64,000 nt of DNA, from NCBI GenBank assembly GCA_964480915.1, contig CAYZRS010000010.1, positions 1 to 64,000 of the forward strand, in the 5' to 3' direction. The position numbers and the translations under genes were made by a program. Origin of the DNA: CAWGCE01 sp964480915 (GTDB taxonomy: Bacteria; Planctomycetota; Planctomycetia; Pirellulales; Pirellulaceae). Of this stretch, positions 1 to 9,128 are shown one piece after another. Each line of letters opens with the position of its first letter. Position 1 is the stretch's first letter. The notes beneath the pieces are model-generated. The model was not told where the DNA came from. It made no database searches and saw only the letters and a program-made list of their open reading frames with translations.

Positions 1-323
1 ATCGCGACCCATCACCCAAGAAAAGACTCCCGACCCCCTTACGCCACAGCAGCCATCGACTCTCAAAACCACACCTTCACAACCGATCCAATTCGGCAAC
101 AAAATGCAGTTGTCAAAAAATCTCCAGGAACTCCGTGGCAAAACCGACACAAATCGACCATCCTTCTAAGTGGAGTACCGGTGGTTAGGCAAATCGTTGG
201 TCCTAGAGAGATCTAACAAATAAGATGGATACTGGCTGAAGAGGCCGACCGTCGTCCTGCCGTCGCCGAAGCCCCGCCAATCACACGTCGTCCCGACACA
301 ATTCTTCGGCCGAGAGAGTCGCC
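1..323. other. upstream region of the surface protein gene
   Basis: No gene is supported here. Bases 21-37 (AAAAGACTCCCGACCCC) match one arm of the inverted repeat at 51247-51321, so the window probably starts within or just after a copy of that element. The rest should hold the promoter and leader of the plus-strand surface-protein gene, but I see no convincing -35/-10 pair and no strong ribosome binding site before the ATG at 324. Confidence 0.4.
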
Positions 324-3300
324 ATGTTACGGAATCGATTTTCACAACGCAGCGCACTTCGCGACCGTCAATCAAGCGCAACGCGGCTGAGCCTCGAGTC
401 ACTCGAAGACCGACGCATGCTCGCCGGCATGGCCAACCAACCGCCCGTCGCCGTAGCAGGAACTGACGTCGCAGGCACGGTCGGAATCGCGATCGCCCTG
501 GACGCCACCGGCTCGTTCGATACCGACGAATGCCCCGCTCCACTCACCTATGCCTGGGAGGTGCTGGGAGACGGTTTGCCGAGCGACAACCTCGTTCAAT
601 TCGACGACCCTTCCTCGGCGACTCCCATGGTCACGGCCAATCAAGCGGGCACTTACGAACTGACACTCACCGTCAGCGATGGCGAATCAAGCAGTTCCGA
701 CATGCTGGCCCTGGAGATTGTCGCCAACCAAGCTCCTTTCGCCAACGCGCGCATCAACGATCCGATCGCCAACACTCGATTTGCCTTCAGTATCGACGGC
801 TCGACCTCCTTGGATCCCGAGAATCAGGCTTTGACCTTTGACTGGTCTGTTCTCGAATCGCCTCCAGGCAGCGTTGCCGATTTTGCGGACTCTCAGGCAG
901 AGACGGCGATGATGACAGCCGACACGCCGGGCGACTACTTGGTGCAATTGATCGTCAACGATGGAATCCAATCGAGCGCACCCTTCCAGTTCCCCATCAC
1001 TTTTCAGAAAACGCCTGAAGCTGGTGGCCCTTACGTCGTGATCGCAGGGCAGGACCTACAGTTCTTCGGCCCTACCGTCGTCTCCGGGAACGGCGGTGAA
1101 ACGAGTTGGAGGACCGATGGAAGGTCGATTGTGTTCGGGAATGATTCGTTGGTGACGTGGGACGAACTAGAAATGCTATTGGGGCCAGAACCGGCCGGCA
1201 TCCACTCGCTGGAAGCAGAAGTTTTCATAGGCTCTGGAGCCTTCACTACGTACCGAACGACCTTAACGGTGATTGACCCCACCGACTCGCAAACGAGTGA
1301 TTTCCCCGCAGCCGATGCAGTCTTTGGTGACATCGATGGAGATGGCGACTTGGACGCCGTTGGCCGAGCTGTCGATCAACCAGGGGGCGAATTACAAGCG
1401 TTCATCAACGACGGTCAAGGCAACTTCGTCAGCCGCGACGCAGCACCTGGCGAATCGCTTTCGCTGGCGAGCGCCGATGCTTTGGCCGACTTTGACAACG
1501 ACGGGGATTTGGATCTGGTCATTACGCCCGGATCAAAGCCGACGACACTGCTACTGAACGAAAAGGGCGTTTTTCAATCGGTGGATGAATTCGCCACGGA
1601 CAACTCGTTCTTTGGTGAAGTGATTGCGACGGACGCTGATTTCGATGGCGATACCGATCTCTTCGTCGTGGACGAAGCGGGCATTGGCCTCTACCTCAAC
1701 GATGCAGGCACCTTGAGTTTCGATGAGCAGTTGTTCTTATCCGATTCGGTGGAAGACGTTCTGTTGGGCCCGATTGTTGATGTGTTCTCTGACGACCTCG
1801 ACGGCGACAACATCGTTGACTTCATTATCGAACGCGACAACGGCTCGAAAGACATGTGGCTCTCCGCCCTGCAAACAATGTTTCCGACGGGCATCTATGG
1901 TCAATCACGCGCCGACTTGAGCCATTTGCCTGAGCTCAGCTCGCTCCATGACGTTGCCGTTGATCTAGACAATGACGGGGACGCTGACCTGGTCGGCGAC
2001 GACAGAGTTTACCTGCAGGACGGCACGAGACGGTTCTTTGATGCCCAGATCGACCTAGCGTTTTCAGATTTCTCTCGTGAGATCAAAGGCATTGGCGACT
2101 TCAATCAGGATGGGCATGTCGACTTAATCGGCACTTTGGACGGCGGAACGTTCACGAATCAGGGCACCAACCTGCCGCTGCGCATTTTTCTGAACGACGG
2201 CCTGGCGACATTTACGGATCATGTGCCGCTCGATATCGCGCTCGAGAGAGATCCCTTGGGGAGCGGAAGCTATGGTGAAATCCATGTGCAGGATTTCGAC
2301 AGAGACGGACAACCAGATATCTTGTCACCTGCCACTGCCGGCAGTGATGACGGTCGCATCTGGTTCAATCAAATTGTTTCCAGCACTTGGCACAACTCGC
2401 TCAACCCGGCCGACGTCAACGACGACGGTGTGGTATCTCCCTTGGACCCAATCCTGGTCATCAACGAACTCAACAGCGGCCGACTGAATACTGCCAGTAA
2501 TGCCGTGTTGCCCGTCGCGCCGCCGAACGTCACCGAATTCATTGACGTCAATAACGACGGTCGCTTCTCGCCGGTCGACGCCATCGAAGCGATCAACCAA
2601 ATCAATTCGGGTTTAGCACCGCTGCTCAAAGGACTACCCCCGGTCGTCGTGAATGCCGGCTTGCCATTCATTGTCCCGCTCGACGGATTCACCATGGATG
2701 GAGCCGACATTACTTACACGGCCACCAGCGACCGACCGGGTCTCGTATCAACGACCATTCCAGGCGGCAATCGCAGTTTGCGAATAGGCGTCAGTAGTCC
2801 AGCCAACGACATCGAAGGCGAAATGGTCTTTCAACTGTGGGAGAACTTCGTTCCCAGAATCACTGACCGAGTCATCGAACTGGCCGAGACCGGGTTTTAC
2901 GATGGTCTGAAATTCCACGAGATTGTCGGTGGAGCGTGGATGCGCGGTGGCGACCCACAAGGCAACGGAACCGGCGGATCGGCATTGCCCGATATCGATG
3001 ACCAATACCACCCGAACTTGCGCCACCGTCAAACCGGCGTCATCTCAATGACGAGACCCTACGAAGACGCAAACAACTCGCAGTTCTTAATCACCGACGG
3101 TGGCAACAACTCTCTCGCAAGCCTGTCTGATTTTGACTACAGCCCGTTCGGCCTTCTGGTAGAGGGAGACGTCGTGCGACAAGCCATCGGCAACGTCCCG
3201 GCAACGCCAGACGGCCTGCCAACGCATGACGTTTTCATGACCGACGTCGACGTACTCGTCGACAACCAGAATGGTTTGTTGATACTGAACCCAACATTGG

Positions 3301-3710
3301 GCCGGCAAGGCATAGCCAACATCACCGTCACGGCCACGTCGGGCAACAGAACCGAAAGCCGCACCTTTGAGGTCGACGTTCAATCGGGCGGATTCTCATC
3401 AGAGCCCTACCTGGAAGACATTCCGACGATCACAACGCCCGTGAATACCGAAGTCACCTACCAACTGGTTGGGATTCAATTACACCCCAACCTGTCTGTG
3501 AACTACCTTGGCCCTGACGAAGTCTTACCGATCGCTGGCGACTTCCCGGTTCAATTTCCCCCGGCCGACGTGACAGTCACCGTCGACGAAGATACCGGGC
3601 TGATGACCATCGTGCCCACGAACGACTACACCGGCACATTCGAAGTGACGGTCGGCATCGGCACATTTCACCCCGACGACCTGCAAACGATTACGGTCGT
3701 AATTGAGTGA
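324..3710 (+). CDS. exported VCBS/dockerin/cyclophilin multidomain protein
   Basis: A 1128-residue protein, probably secreted or surface-attached. Residues 24-33 (LESLEDRRML) form the short N-terminal motif common in large exported planctomycete proteins; there is no classical hydrophobic signal peptide. PKD/Ig-like segments follow to about residue 310. VCBS/FG-GAP repeats with DxDGDGD-type calcium loops run from about 330 to 680. A dockerin-like pair (DVNDDGVVSPLD and DVNNDGRFSPVD) lies near 692-770. A cyclophilin-type peptidyl-prolyl isomerase domain spans about 830-955 (FHEIVGGAWMRGGDPQGNG, then an NSQFLIT core). Two Ig-like segments close the protein. The domain calls are by eye from family patterns. 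That it is an extracellular adhesive or folding-active scaffold is inference. Confidence is high that it is a gene, moderate on role. Confidence 0.85.
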   Translation: MLRNRFSQRSALRDRQSSATRLSLESLEDRRMLAGMANQPPVAVAGTDVAGTVGIAIALDATGSFDTDECPAPLTYAWEVLGDGLPSDNLVQFDDPSSATPMVTANQAGTYELTLTVSDGESSSSDMLALEIVANQAPFANARINDPIANTRFAFSIDGSTSLDPENQALTFDWSVLESPPGSVADFADSQAETAMMTADTPGDYLVQLIVNDGIQSSAPFQFPITFQKTPEAGGPYVVIAGQDLQFFGPTVVSGNGGETSWRTDGRSIVFGNDSLVTWDELEMLLGPEPAGIHSLEAEVFIGSGAFTTYRTTLTVIDPTDSQTSDFPAADAVFGDIDGDGDLDAVGRAVDQPGGELQAFINDGQGNFVSRDAAPGESLSLASADALADFDNDGDLDLVITPGSKPTTLLLNEKGVFQSVDEFATDNSFFGEVIATDADFDGDTDLFVVDEAGIGLYLNDAGTLSFDEQLFLSDSVEDVLLGPIVDVFSDDLDGDNIVDFIIERDNGSKDMWLSALQTMFPTGIYGQSRADLSHLPELSSLHDVAVDLDNDGDADLVGDDRVYLQDGTRRFFDAQIDLAFSDFSREIKGIGDFNQDGHVDLIGTLDGGTFTNQGTNLPLRIFLNDGLATFTDHVPLDIALERDPLGSGSYGEIHVQDFDRDGQPDILSPATAGSDDGRIWFNQIVSSTWHNSLNPADVNDDGVVSPLDPILVINELNSGRLNTASNAVLPVAPPNVTEFIDVNNDGRFSPVDAIEAINQINSGLAPLLKGLPPVVVNAGLPFIVPLDGFTMDGADITYTATSDRPGLVSTTIPGGNRSLRIGVSSPANDIEGEMVFQLWENFVPRITDRVIELAETGFYDGLKFHEIVGGAWMRGGDPQGNGTGGSALPDIDDQYHPNLRHRQTGVISMTRPYEDANNSQFLITDGGNNSLASLSDFDYSPFGLLVEGDVVRQAIGNVPATPDGLPTHDVFMTDVDVLVDNQNGLLILNPTLGRQGIANITVTATSGNRTESRTFEVDVQSGGFSSEPYLEDIPTITTPVNTEVTYQLVGIQLHPNLSVNYLGPDEVLPIAGDFPVQFPPADVTVTVDEDTGLMTIVPTNDYTGTFEVTVGIGTFHPDDLQTITVVIE

Positions 3711-3724
3711 CCTCACACGCACAT

Positions 3725-3764
3725 CGTCACGTAGCCGAGTCTGTCCCCAGACTCGGGCGGTCAA
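3725..3764 (+). repeat. 40-nt palindromic repeat, copy 1
   Basis: This 40-nt unit lies just after the surface-protein gene. Its core CCGAGTCTGTCCCCAGACTCGG folds into a hairpin with a stem of about nine base pairs. The whole unit recurs in opposite orientation at 6241-6279 with one C fewer, so the two copies flank the YyaL-family gene. The form is that of a REP-like intergenic element. Confidence 0.8.
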
Positions 3765-3866
3765 CAGACCGACTCTTGAACACCGCCAGTCGGCTGCTGC
3801 GCAGTCGCCCCCGCCTGAGGACAAACAGACCTACACGATGGGCGTGAAGACCTAGGCGACCTAGAT

Positions 3867-5945
3867 TTACGTATCCGTTCCAGCGTTTGCCAATTCCTTG
3901 AACTTGGCTGACGCCTCGGATGCGTGGATTGGGGCCGAACAGGAGAATTTCTCACAGATATAGATGGCCGCTGCATCGGGATTCGGCTGCCGACCAATGA
4001 ATAGTGGATTCAGCCGAGTTGAGCATTCATCGCTTTCAGCGCTCGCTCGATGGGCGACAACGTAGTTGGGAATGTACTTGCTGTGAAGCGACTGCAGGAC
4101 CGATCGGAGTGAATCGCCTTCACCAACGATGGCGATCTCTTTGAATGGGCCCAGGTCCATGTCCAATGCAATCATCATCTGACCGGCAGCTTGGGGTGAT
4201 TGCTCGATCAGGCCCAGGTTCGATTCGACAATTTCACGCGCGGTCGATATCAAATTGGCTCGACCACACAGTTTGCCCATACGCATCAAAGCGGTCGCTA
4301 ATTTTGCATTGCCCGAGGGAACGGCACTATCGTGCAGATCTTTGTGGCGAGTAATCAACGTCTCATGATCGTCGGGAGCGAAAAAGTAAGCTCCGCCCGC
4401 CTCGTCTTTGAAATGCCGGTCGACGATTTCGATGCACGAGTACGCCTCGTCGATCCACGATTCGACGCCGCTGACTTGATAGAGCGACACCAGCCCATCG
4501 ATCACGCAGGCATAATCGTCCAGGAATCCACATTGCTTGGCGGTGCCGTGACGCCACGTGTGATAGAGCCGCCCATCCTCGGTGCGCATGTGATCGAGTA
4601 GAAACTGGGCTGCCGCGGAGGCGGCCTGCAGGTATCGCGGCTCGTCGAGTGCGCCGGCCGCCTTCGCCAGCGCTTCGATCATCAGGCCGTTCCAACTGGC
4701 CAGAATCTTGTCATCTTTACCGGGGCGAATCCGCTGATCGCGGACGGCCAATAGCTTGGCCTTCGATGCGGTCAGTTCGGTCTGCAGCGATTCAAGATCC
4801 CAGCCTTTGATCGCGGCACACTGTTCGATCGTCTTGGGCAGGTTGAGGATGCTTTGCCCCTCGAAGTTGCCACCCGCTGCCACGTCATACACGTAGCAAA
4901 ACCGTTCGGCCAGTTCGGTCCCGAGGATGTCGGCGACCTCTTCCGGAGTCCACACGTAGAATTTGCCTTCCACACCTTCGCTATCCGCATCCTCGGTGCT
5001 ATGAAAGCCACCCAATTCGTCGGTCATGTAGTTAAGGATGTAGTCGCACGTTTCGCGAACCGTTTGGGCATAGCGAGGATCGCCCGTCGCACAGTAACCG
5101 TCCACATAGATGCTCGTCAGTTGAGCATTGTCGTAGAGCATCTTTTCAAAGTGAGGCACCAGCCAACGTTCATCGACCGAATAGCGGGCGAACCCGCCGG
5201 CCAAGTGATCGTAAATACCACCCGCCGCCATCTTGTCCAGGTTCAGCTTGACCATATCCAGCAGCCCGGTACGGCCGGTACGATGCCAGACTCGCAGAAG
5301 GACTTGCAGTGAGGTCGGGTGCGGAAATTTCGGAGCCTGCCCAAAACCGCCGTGTGTAAAGTCAAACGTCCGCTCTAACTTGGTCGCCGCGGCGAGCAAC
5401 ACGTCAGGTCCGGCCACGAGCGTTTCCGACTGAGGCGACTTGCCGATGTAGTCGTTGATCCCGAGCGTTAGCTTCTCCGATTGTTCGATCGCCTGGTCGC
5501 GGCGATTGGTCCAAGCGTCCAAGACCGCCGCGAGCACTTGGTCAAATCCGGGCATCCCCATCTTGGCCGTCGGCGGCCAGTACGTTCCGCCATAAAAGGG
5601 CTTTTGGTCGGGCGTTAGAAACATCGACATCGGCCAACCACCACGACCTGTCATCAGCTGCACGGCGGTCATGTAAATCTGATCCAATTCGGGCCGCTCT
5701 TCACGGTCGACTTTGATGCAGACAAAATTTTCGTTCAACTGCGCCGCGATCGTCTCGCTCTCGAAACTCTCGTGCTCCATCACATGACACCAATGACAGG
5801 CCGAGTAGCCGATCGAAAGAAAGATCGGTTTGTCCTCTGTTCGTGATCGCTCAAGCGCCTCCTCACCCCACGGATACCAGTCGACGGGGTTATTGGCATG
5901 TTGCAGCAGATAAGGGCTCGATTCCTGAGCCAAGCGATTGGGCAT
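3867..5945 (-). CDS. thioredoxin-fold YyaL/SPATA20-family protein (DUF255)
   Basis: A 692-residue protein of the usual full length for the YyaL/SPATA20 family. Its N-terminal DUF255 domain is a thioredoxin-like fold carrying CHWC at residues 50-53, preceded by the typical opening NRLAQESSPYLLQHANNPVDW. The remainder is an (alpha/alpha)-barrel resembling N-acylglucosamine 2-epimerase/cellobiose-epimerase-type proteins. No signal peptide is seen, so it is probably cytoplasmic. The family's substrate is not established, and I do not assign a reaction. The ATG at 5945 gives the conserved N terminus. The gene stands alone between two opposed copies of a palindromic repeat and shares no operon with its neighbours. 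Confidence 0.92.
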   Translation of the reverse strand: MPNRLAQESSPYLLQHANNPVDWYPWGEEALERSRTEDKPIFLSIGYSACHWCHVMEHESFESETIAAQLNENFVCIKVDREERPELDQIYMTAVQLMTGRGGWPMSMFLTPDQKPFYGGTYWPPTAKMGMPGFDQVLAAVLDAWTNRRDQAIEQSEKLTLGINDYIGKSPQSETLVAGPDVLLAAATKLERTFDFTHGGFGQAPKFPHPTSLQVLLRVWHRTGRTGLLDMVKLNLDKMAAGGIYDHLAGGFARYSVDERWLVPHFEKMLYDNAQLTSIYVDGYCATGDPRYAQTVRETCDYILNYMTDELGGFHSTEDADSEGVEGKFYVWTPEEVADILGTELAERFCYVYDVAAGGNFEGQSILNLPKTIEQCAAIKGWDLESLQTELTASKAKLLAVRDQRIRPGKDDKILASWNGLMIEALAKAAGALDEPRYLQAASAAAQFLLDHMRTEDGRLYHTWRHGTAKQCGFLDDYACVIDGLVSLYQVSGVESWIDEAYSCIEIVDRHFKDEAGGAYFFAPDDHETLITRHKDLHDSAVPSGNAKLATALMRMGKLCGRANLISTAREIVESNLGLIEQSPQAAGQMMIALDMDLGPFKEIAIVGEGDSLRSVLQSLHSKYIPNYVVAHRASAESDECSTRLNPLFIGRQPNPDAAAIYICEKFSCSAPIHASEASAKFKELANAGTDT

Positions 5946-6049
5946 TTAAAAACTCGGGGGCTAAAGTTGCGTTAACGCCCATCGTACTGCGCAAACGGGC
6001 CGCTTTGATCCCCAGGCAAACACATGCGTCCACCGCATAGCGCAGGCGG

Positions 6050-6124
6050 AGGGTCTGGTACATTTTTCGGCCAGTAGATCAGGCCATCACTTTCGACTGC
6101 GGCCGAAAACATGTACCTGACCCT
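6050..6124. repeat. palindromic REP/BIME-like element
   Basis: The left arm at 6050-6072 begins AGGGTCTGGTACATTTTTCG. The right arm at 6101-6124 reads as its reverse complement apart from one substitution and one inserted base; both arms end in CGGCC. The 28-nt centre is unrelated. The arms share the skeleton AGGGTCNGG...TTTTTCGG with the repeat at 51247-51321, so the two are probably one family. No transposase is adjacent. Confidence 0.75.
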
Positions 6125-6240
6125 TTGGATGCAGTGACCTAACCGTCACGCAGGCGAAGATATTCTCACTCGCATCTGTCTCGCGACTCAGGAAGATGGC
6201 AGGCTCTGTTTTGATACGACCTCTTCCGAGGGGGCGGTCT

Positions 6241-6279
6241 TTGACCGCCCGAGTCTGGGACAGACTCGGCTACGTGACG
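6241..6279 (-). repeat. 40-nt palindromic repeat, copy 2 (inverted)
   Basis: The reverse complement of this 39-nt stretch equals the element at 3725-3764 except for one missing C in the hairpin loop. Immediately beside it, GGGCGGTC and GACCGCCC (6232-6249) form a second small palindrome. With copy 1 it brackets the YyaL-family gene. Confidence 0.8.
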
Positions 6280-6333
6280 GGGAATGATCGTGTCGAATTG
6301 CCGCCATGACGAGTGCGCCGTTTTCAAACGGCC

Positions 6334-6903
6334 TTAGCGTTCTTTGACGCTCTCGGCCGTGATGTGATAGACCGAGTAGCACTTCCCGCGTGGCCCCAAG
6401 AATGGCCGGATGTCGAGCTTACCCTTGACGATCACCGCCCGTGGCGTGTAGTTGACCGATTCGCCCTTCACCATTTCGATCTGAGCGTTGTGATAGATGT
6501 AGGCGCCAGGACCAAAGCAACACTCTTGGTTATCGCGGACGAATACGAACTGCTTGATCCCTTTGGTTTGAAAGAGCCCCGCATCCAGCATGTAGCCGCG
6601 GATGATGATCGTCTTACCGACCATCGATTCGATCTCTTCGCTCAGCATCCGGCGTTCAAAATCGGCGTCACGCTCAATGTCGAATTCTAGGTCATCAAAG
6701 GTGAGATCCAAAATCCCGCCGGCCCGGTGTTTAATTCGCTTCCGAACCTTAAGGTCTTCACCTTCTTCTCGAGGTGCCGACCGACCAGAGGCTATTGGTG
6801 TTGGGCTCACCTGCGGAGCGACCGGTTCGCTGCCACATCCGGCCAACCAGACCAGGGCACACGTACTAAACACCAGCAGAGCTTTTTGTTGGCAGGCGAT
6901 CAT
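6334..6903 (-). CDS. DUF3299-like lipoprotein
   Basis: A 189-residue predicted lipoprotein with lipobox LAGC and modified Cys23. A proline/serine linker follows, then a domain with a GYM-x-F-VFVRDNQECCFGPGA core resembling DUF3299 proteins. Function is unknown. The paired cysteines could bind metal, which is inference. The chosen ATG at 6903 sits in an ATGA overlap with the preceding gene's stop and gives the lipoprotein signal; a longer in-frame reading to 7098 would bury that signal. A second DUF3299-like protein is encoded directly upstream, so the two look like diverged duplicates acting together on the outer face of the membrane. Confidence 0.75.
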   Translation of the reverse strand: MIACQQKALLVFSTCALVWLAGCGSEPVAPQVSPTPIASGRSAPREEGEDLKVRKRIKHRAGGILDLTFDDLEFDIERDADFERRMLSEEIESMVGKTIIIRGYMLDAGLFQTKGIKQFVFVRDNQECCFGPGAYIYHNAQIEMVKGESVNYTPRAVIVKGKLDIRPFLGPRGKCYSVYHITAESVKER

Positions 6904-7601
6904 TCGGCTACTTTTCCATCCATGTGAGTTACCTGAAGACGATAGTAGACGCCGCCCAAACCGCTGACCGGTTTCTTTTTTGTATCGACGAGCAGCGTGC
7001 CGGCCAAGCGGCGAATTCGAGTCGACCAACTGGTTCGCAACGGATCTTTGAGCGTCACCTCGATCATGTCGGTCAACTCGGGTGACCCGCCAAAACAACA
7101 GGTTCCCATATCGGGAACAAGCACGAACCGACCCAAATTCGATTTTCTATCGCTCGGGTAAATATATCCCTTGATGAAGACCGGCTTTTCGTTCATCGAG
7201 ATCGCAAACGGCGGTACCGGCAGTTCCGGATGTTCTTTGTCCGGTTGCAACTGCGACCAACCGATCCGTTCAAAGCCTTCGGGGACCTCGGTCAAGTATA
7301 CGGTGACTGAGATGGAAGTTCCGACAAGCAGGCACACCAGGCTGAGCGCCAAACCGACCTTTGCCAACCCACCACCGATTAACTCTTGGGGACGGCGGCG
7401 AATCGTCCGCAGCGCCAGCCAACCGAAGAACACTCCCAGAGCGGGCAAGAACAGGAGTACAGGAAAGATCAGTGCGAGCAGCGAAATGAGCCCGGTAATC
7501 AGTGCCACAACCGCCATCGCGCACATCTCGCGGTACCGATCGTACTCGTCTTGGCTCGCCTCTTCAGGAGCCGTTTCAAAAATCGATTTGCTTTCACTCA
7601 T
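6900..7601 (-). CDS. membrane protein with DUF3299-like C-terminal domain
   Basis: About 233 residues. The N-terminal half carries two or three hydrophobic segments (about 26-66 and 79-101) of DUF4190-like type. The C-terminal half has KGYIYPSDRKSNLGRFVLVP followed by a CCFGGSPE motif, resembling the domain of the lipoprotein encoded next. ATG 7601 is chosen. A TTG at 7616 overlaps the upstream stop as TTGA and is an alternative that adds five residues. The domain probably faces the periplasm after the last membrane helix. Its function is unknown. It overlaps the downstream gene by 4 nt, suggesting translational coupling. Confidence 0.75.
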   Translation of the reverse strand: MSESKSIFETAPEEASQDEYDRYREMCAMAVVALITGLISLLALIFPVLLFLPALGVFFGWLALRTIRRRPQELIGGGLAKVGLALSLVCLLVGTSISVTVYLTEVPEGFERIGWSQLQPDKEHPELPVPPFAISMNEKPVFIKGYIYPSDRKSNLGRFVLVPDMGTCCFGGSPELTDMIEVTLKDPLRTSWSTRIRRLAGTLLVDTKKKPVSGLGGVYYRLQVTHMDGKVAE

Positions 7602-7612
7602 ACCCGGGCGAC

Positions 7613-9055
7613 TCAACTGTTTTCAGATTCCGACACGTCGACTTGGCTCCGTTTCCCAAGCAACGAATTACAAACGATCCCCATCGCCACCGCGATCGGT
7701 ACGACATAAAACCACATATTCTTGGCACGTCGAATCGGTTTTCTAGTTACGCTGCGAGGCCGCGTATCGTTCGTTCGATCACGATGCCGGGAGATTCCGT
7801 AGACCTCTTCCCGCTCTTTCGGGGTCATGTCTTCAATTCGCTTCGGAGCCGCACTGGCGCCGGCTGCCGCCTCCGGCGATTCCTCACCGGCCGTCCCGCC
7901 TCGCTTCTCGCCTTCGAATTGTGTGTAGGGGAAGAAGGTATTGGCCCGTTCTACCGCGTCGGAGTCGATTTTCTTGAGTTCCGCAATCATCGTTTCAGCC
8001 GCCGGCAAGGGGCAGGCTCGCAAGTAATTGATGACGGGAACGCGGACCCAATTCGACTCTTTCTTGGCGTTCTTGAACAATTTCCCCAATCGGTCGACCA
8101 CGGTCCAATCTTCCCATCGAGCCAGGTCGGGGATAACCAAGTCGGCCATCTCGTCGCGTTCCAGCACGCCTCGCAAGCCAGGCAACAAATCTTTTTTGTC
8201 GATGACGTTGCCTTCGTTACCGTGAAAGCGAATCGCCATAATCGCCGCATAGATGTCGGCATACTCGGCATCCGGGTTCGCCAGGAAAAGTTCTTCAATC
8301 ACCGGCATGCCGGTGGCACCTTTGAGCGACAGATAACTGGCGACCATCGCGTTTAAGCCGGCGCGGTCTTCTTTGTTTTCCGAACGCATCAACTTTTCCA
8401 TCGCAATCGCATCGGCTTCGGTGCCGCAGACACCCAGCATGGTGAAGTAGAGCCGACGTCGTGTCGTCGGAACATCCGGATCCTTGATCCAGTCCAACAA
8501 CTGCTTTCGGTTCATCGCATCCTTCACTGCGATCACACCTTCGTACGGTGTACGGGCAAATTCGTCATAGGCATCCCGGGCCAACATTTCGTCTTCATCT
8601 TCCAGATAGTCCATGAAGAACTTCAGCCGTTCTGCTTCCTCCGGCAACGTCATGACCGTCAACAGATATTCTTGTGCGCGTTCTGCAATTCGTAGCGGCG
8701 AACCCCACATGACTTCTGGCGGATCGGTCGCCATCAGCAAATAGGTCTTGCCCTTCTTCGGTGTGCCGAAGAAATGAACCTCAATCGTCTCCTCTGCCTT
8801 GATCCACGCATCACCCTTCAAGACTTTCTTAACAAGGAACTTGCTCTTGGGGATATCGCCATTCTCGTCTTCTTCTGCTTTCACCGGTTCGGTCAACTCG
8901 GCGAACACGATCAAGTCCATCGATCCCATCTCTTCAGCAAACGTTTGCGAAACGGCCGAGCAGAACGGACACGCCGTCGCTGGCTGACGAGCGCCCATGC
9001 AGATGAGAACAACTACCAGTTGAAGAGCCAAAGCTTGGAGGAATTTCGATTTCAT
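7613..9055 (-). CDS. exported CPFC-motif protein with C-terminal membrane anchor
   Basis: A 480-residue protein with a signal peptide (about 1-27) ending just before ACPFCSAVSQTFAEEM, so CPFC lies at residues 29-32 of the exported form. A beta-rich domain follows, then a helical region that may be HEAT-like, a low-complexity stretch (EESPEAAAGASAAPK), and one hydrophobic segment near the C terminus (WFYVVPIAVAMGIVCNSLL). I do not recognise a named family. A CxxC right after the cleavage site suggests metal binding or redox activity, which is inference. ATG 9055 is chosen because it starts the signal peptide. It lies between an FtsX-type permease and two proteins with CC motifs. Confidence 0.7.
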   Translation of the reverse strand: MKSKFLQALALQLVVVLICMGARQPATACPFCSAVSQTFAEEMGSMDLIVFAELTEPVKAEEDENGDIPKSKFLVKKVLKGDAWIKAEETIEVHFFGTPKKGKTYLLMATDPPEVMWGSPLRIAERAQEYLLTVMTLPEEAERLKFFMDYLEDEDEMLARDAYDEFARTPYEGVIAVKDAMNRKQLLDWIKDPDVPTTRRRLYFTMLGVCGTEADAIAMEKLMRSENKEDRAGLNAMVASYLSLKGATGMPVIEELFLANPDAEYADIYAAIMAIRFHGNEGNVIDKKDLLPGLRGVLERDEMADLVIPDLARWEDWTVVDRLGKLFKNAKKESNWVRVPVINYLRACPLPAAETMIAELKKIDSDAVERANTFFPYTQFEGEKRGGTAGEESPEAAAGASAAPKRIEDMTPKEREEVYGISRHRDRTNDTRPRSVTRKPIRRAKNMWFYVVPIAVAMGIVCNSLLGKRSQVDVSESENS

Positions 9056-9128
9056 GACTTTTGCTTTCGGCGGCCCCGTAGAGGCCGGTAATTTCCATGG
9101 ACGTTGCACGATCGACGATTCAATTCGA

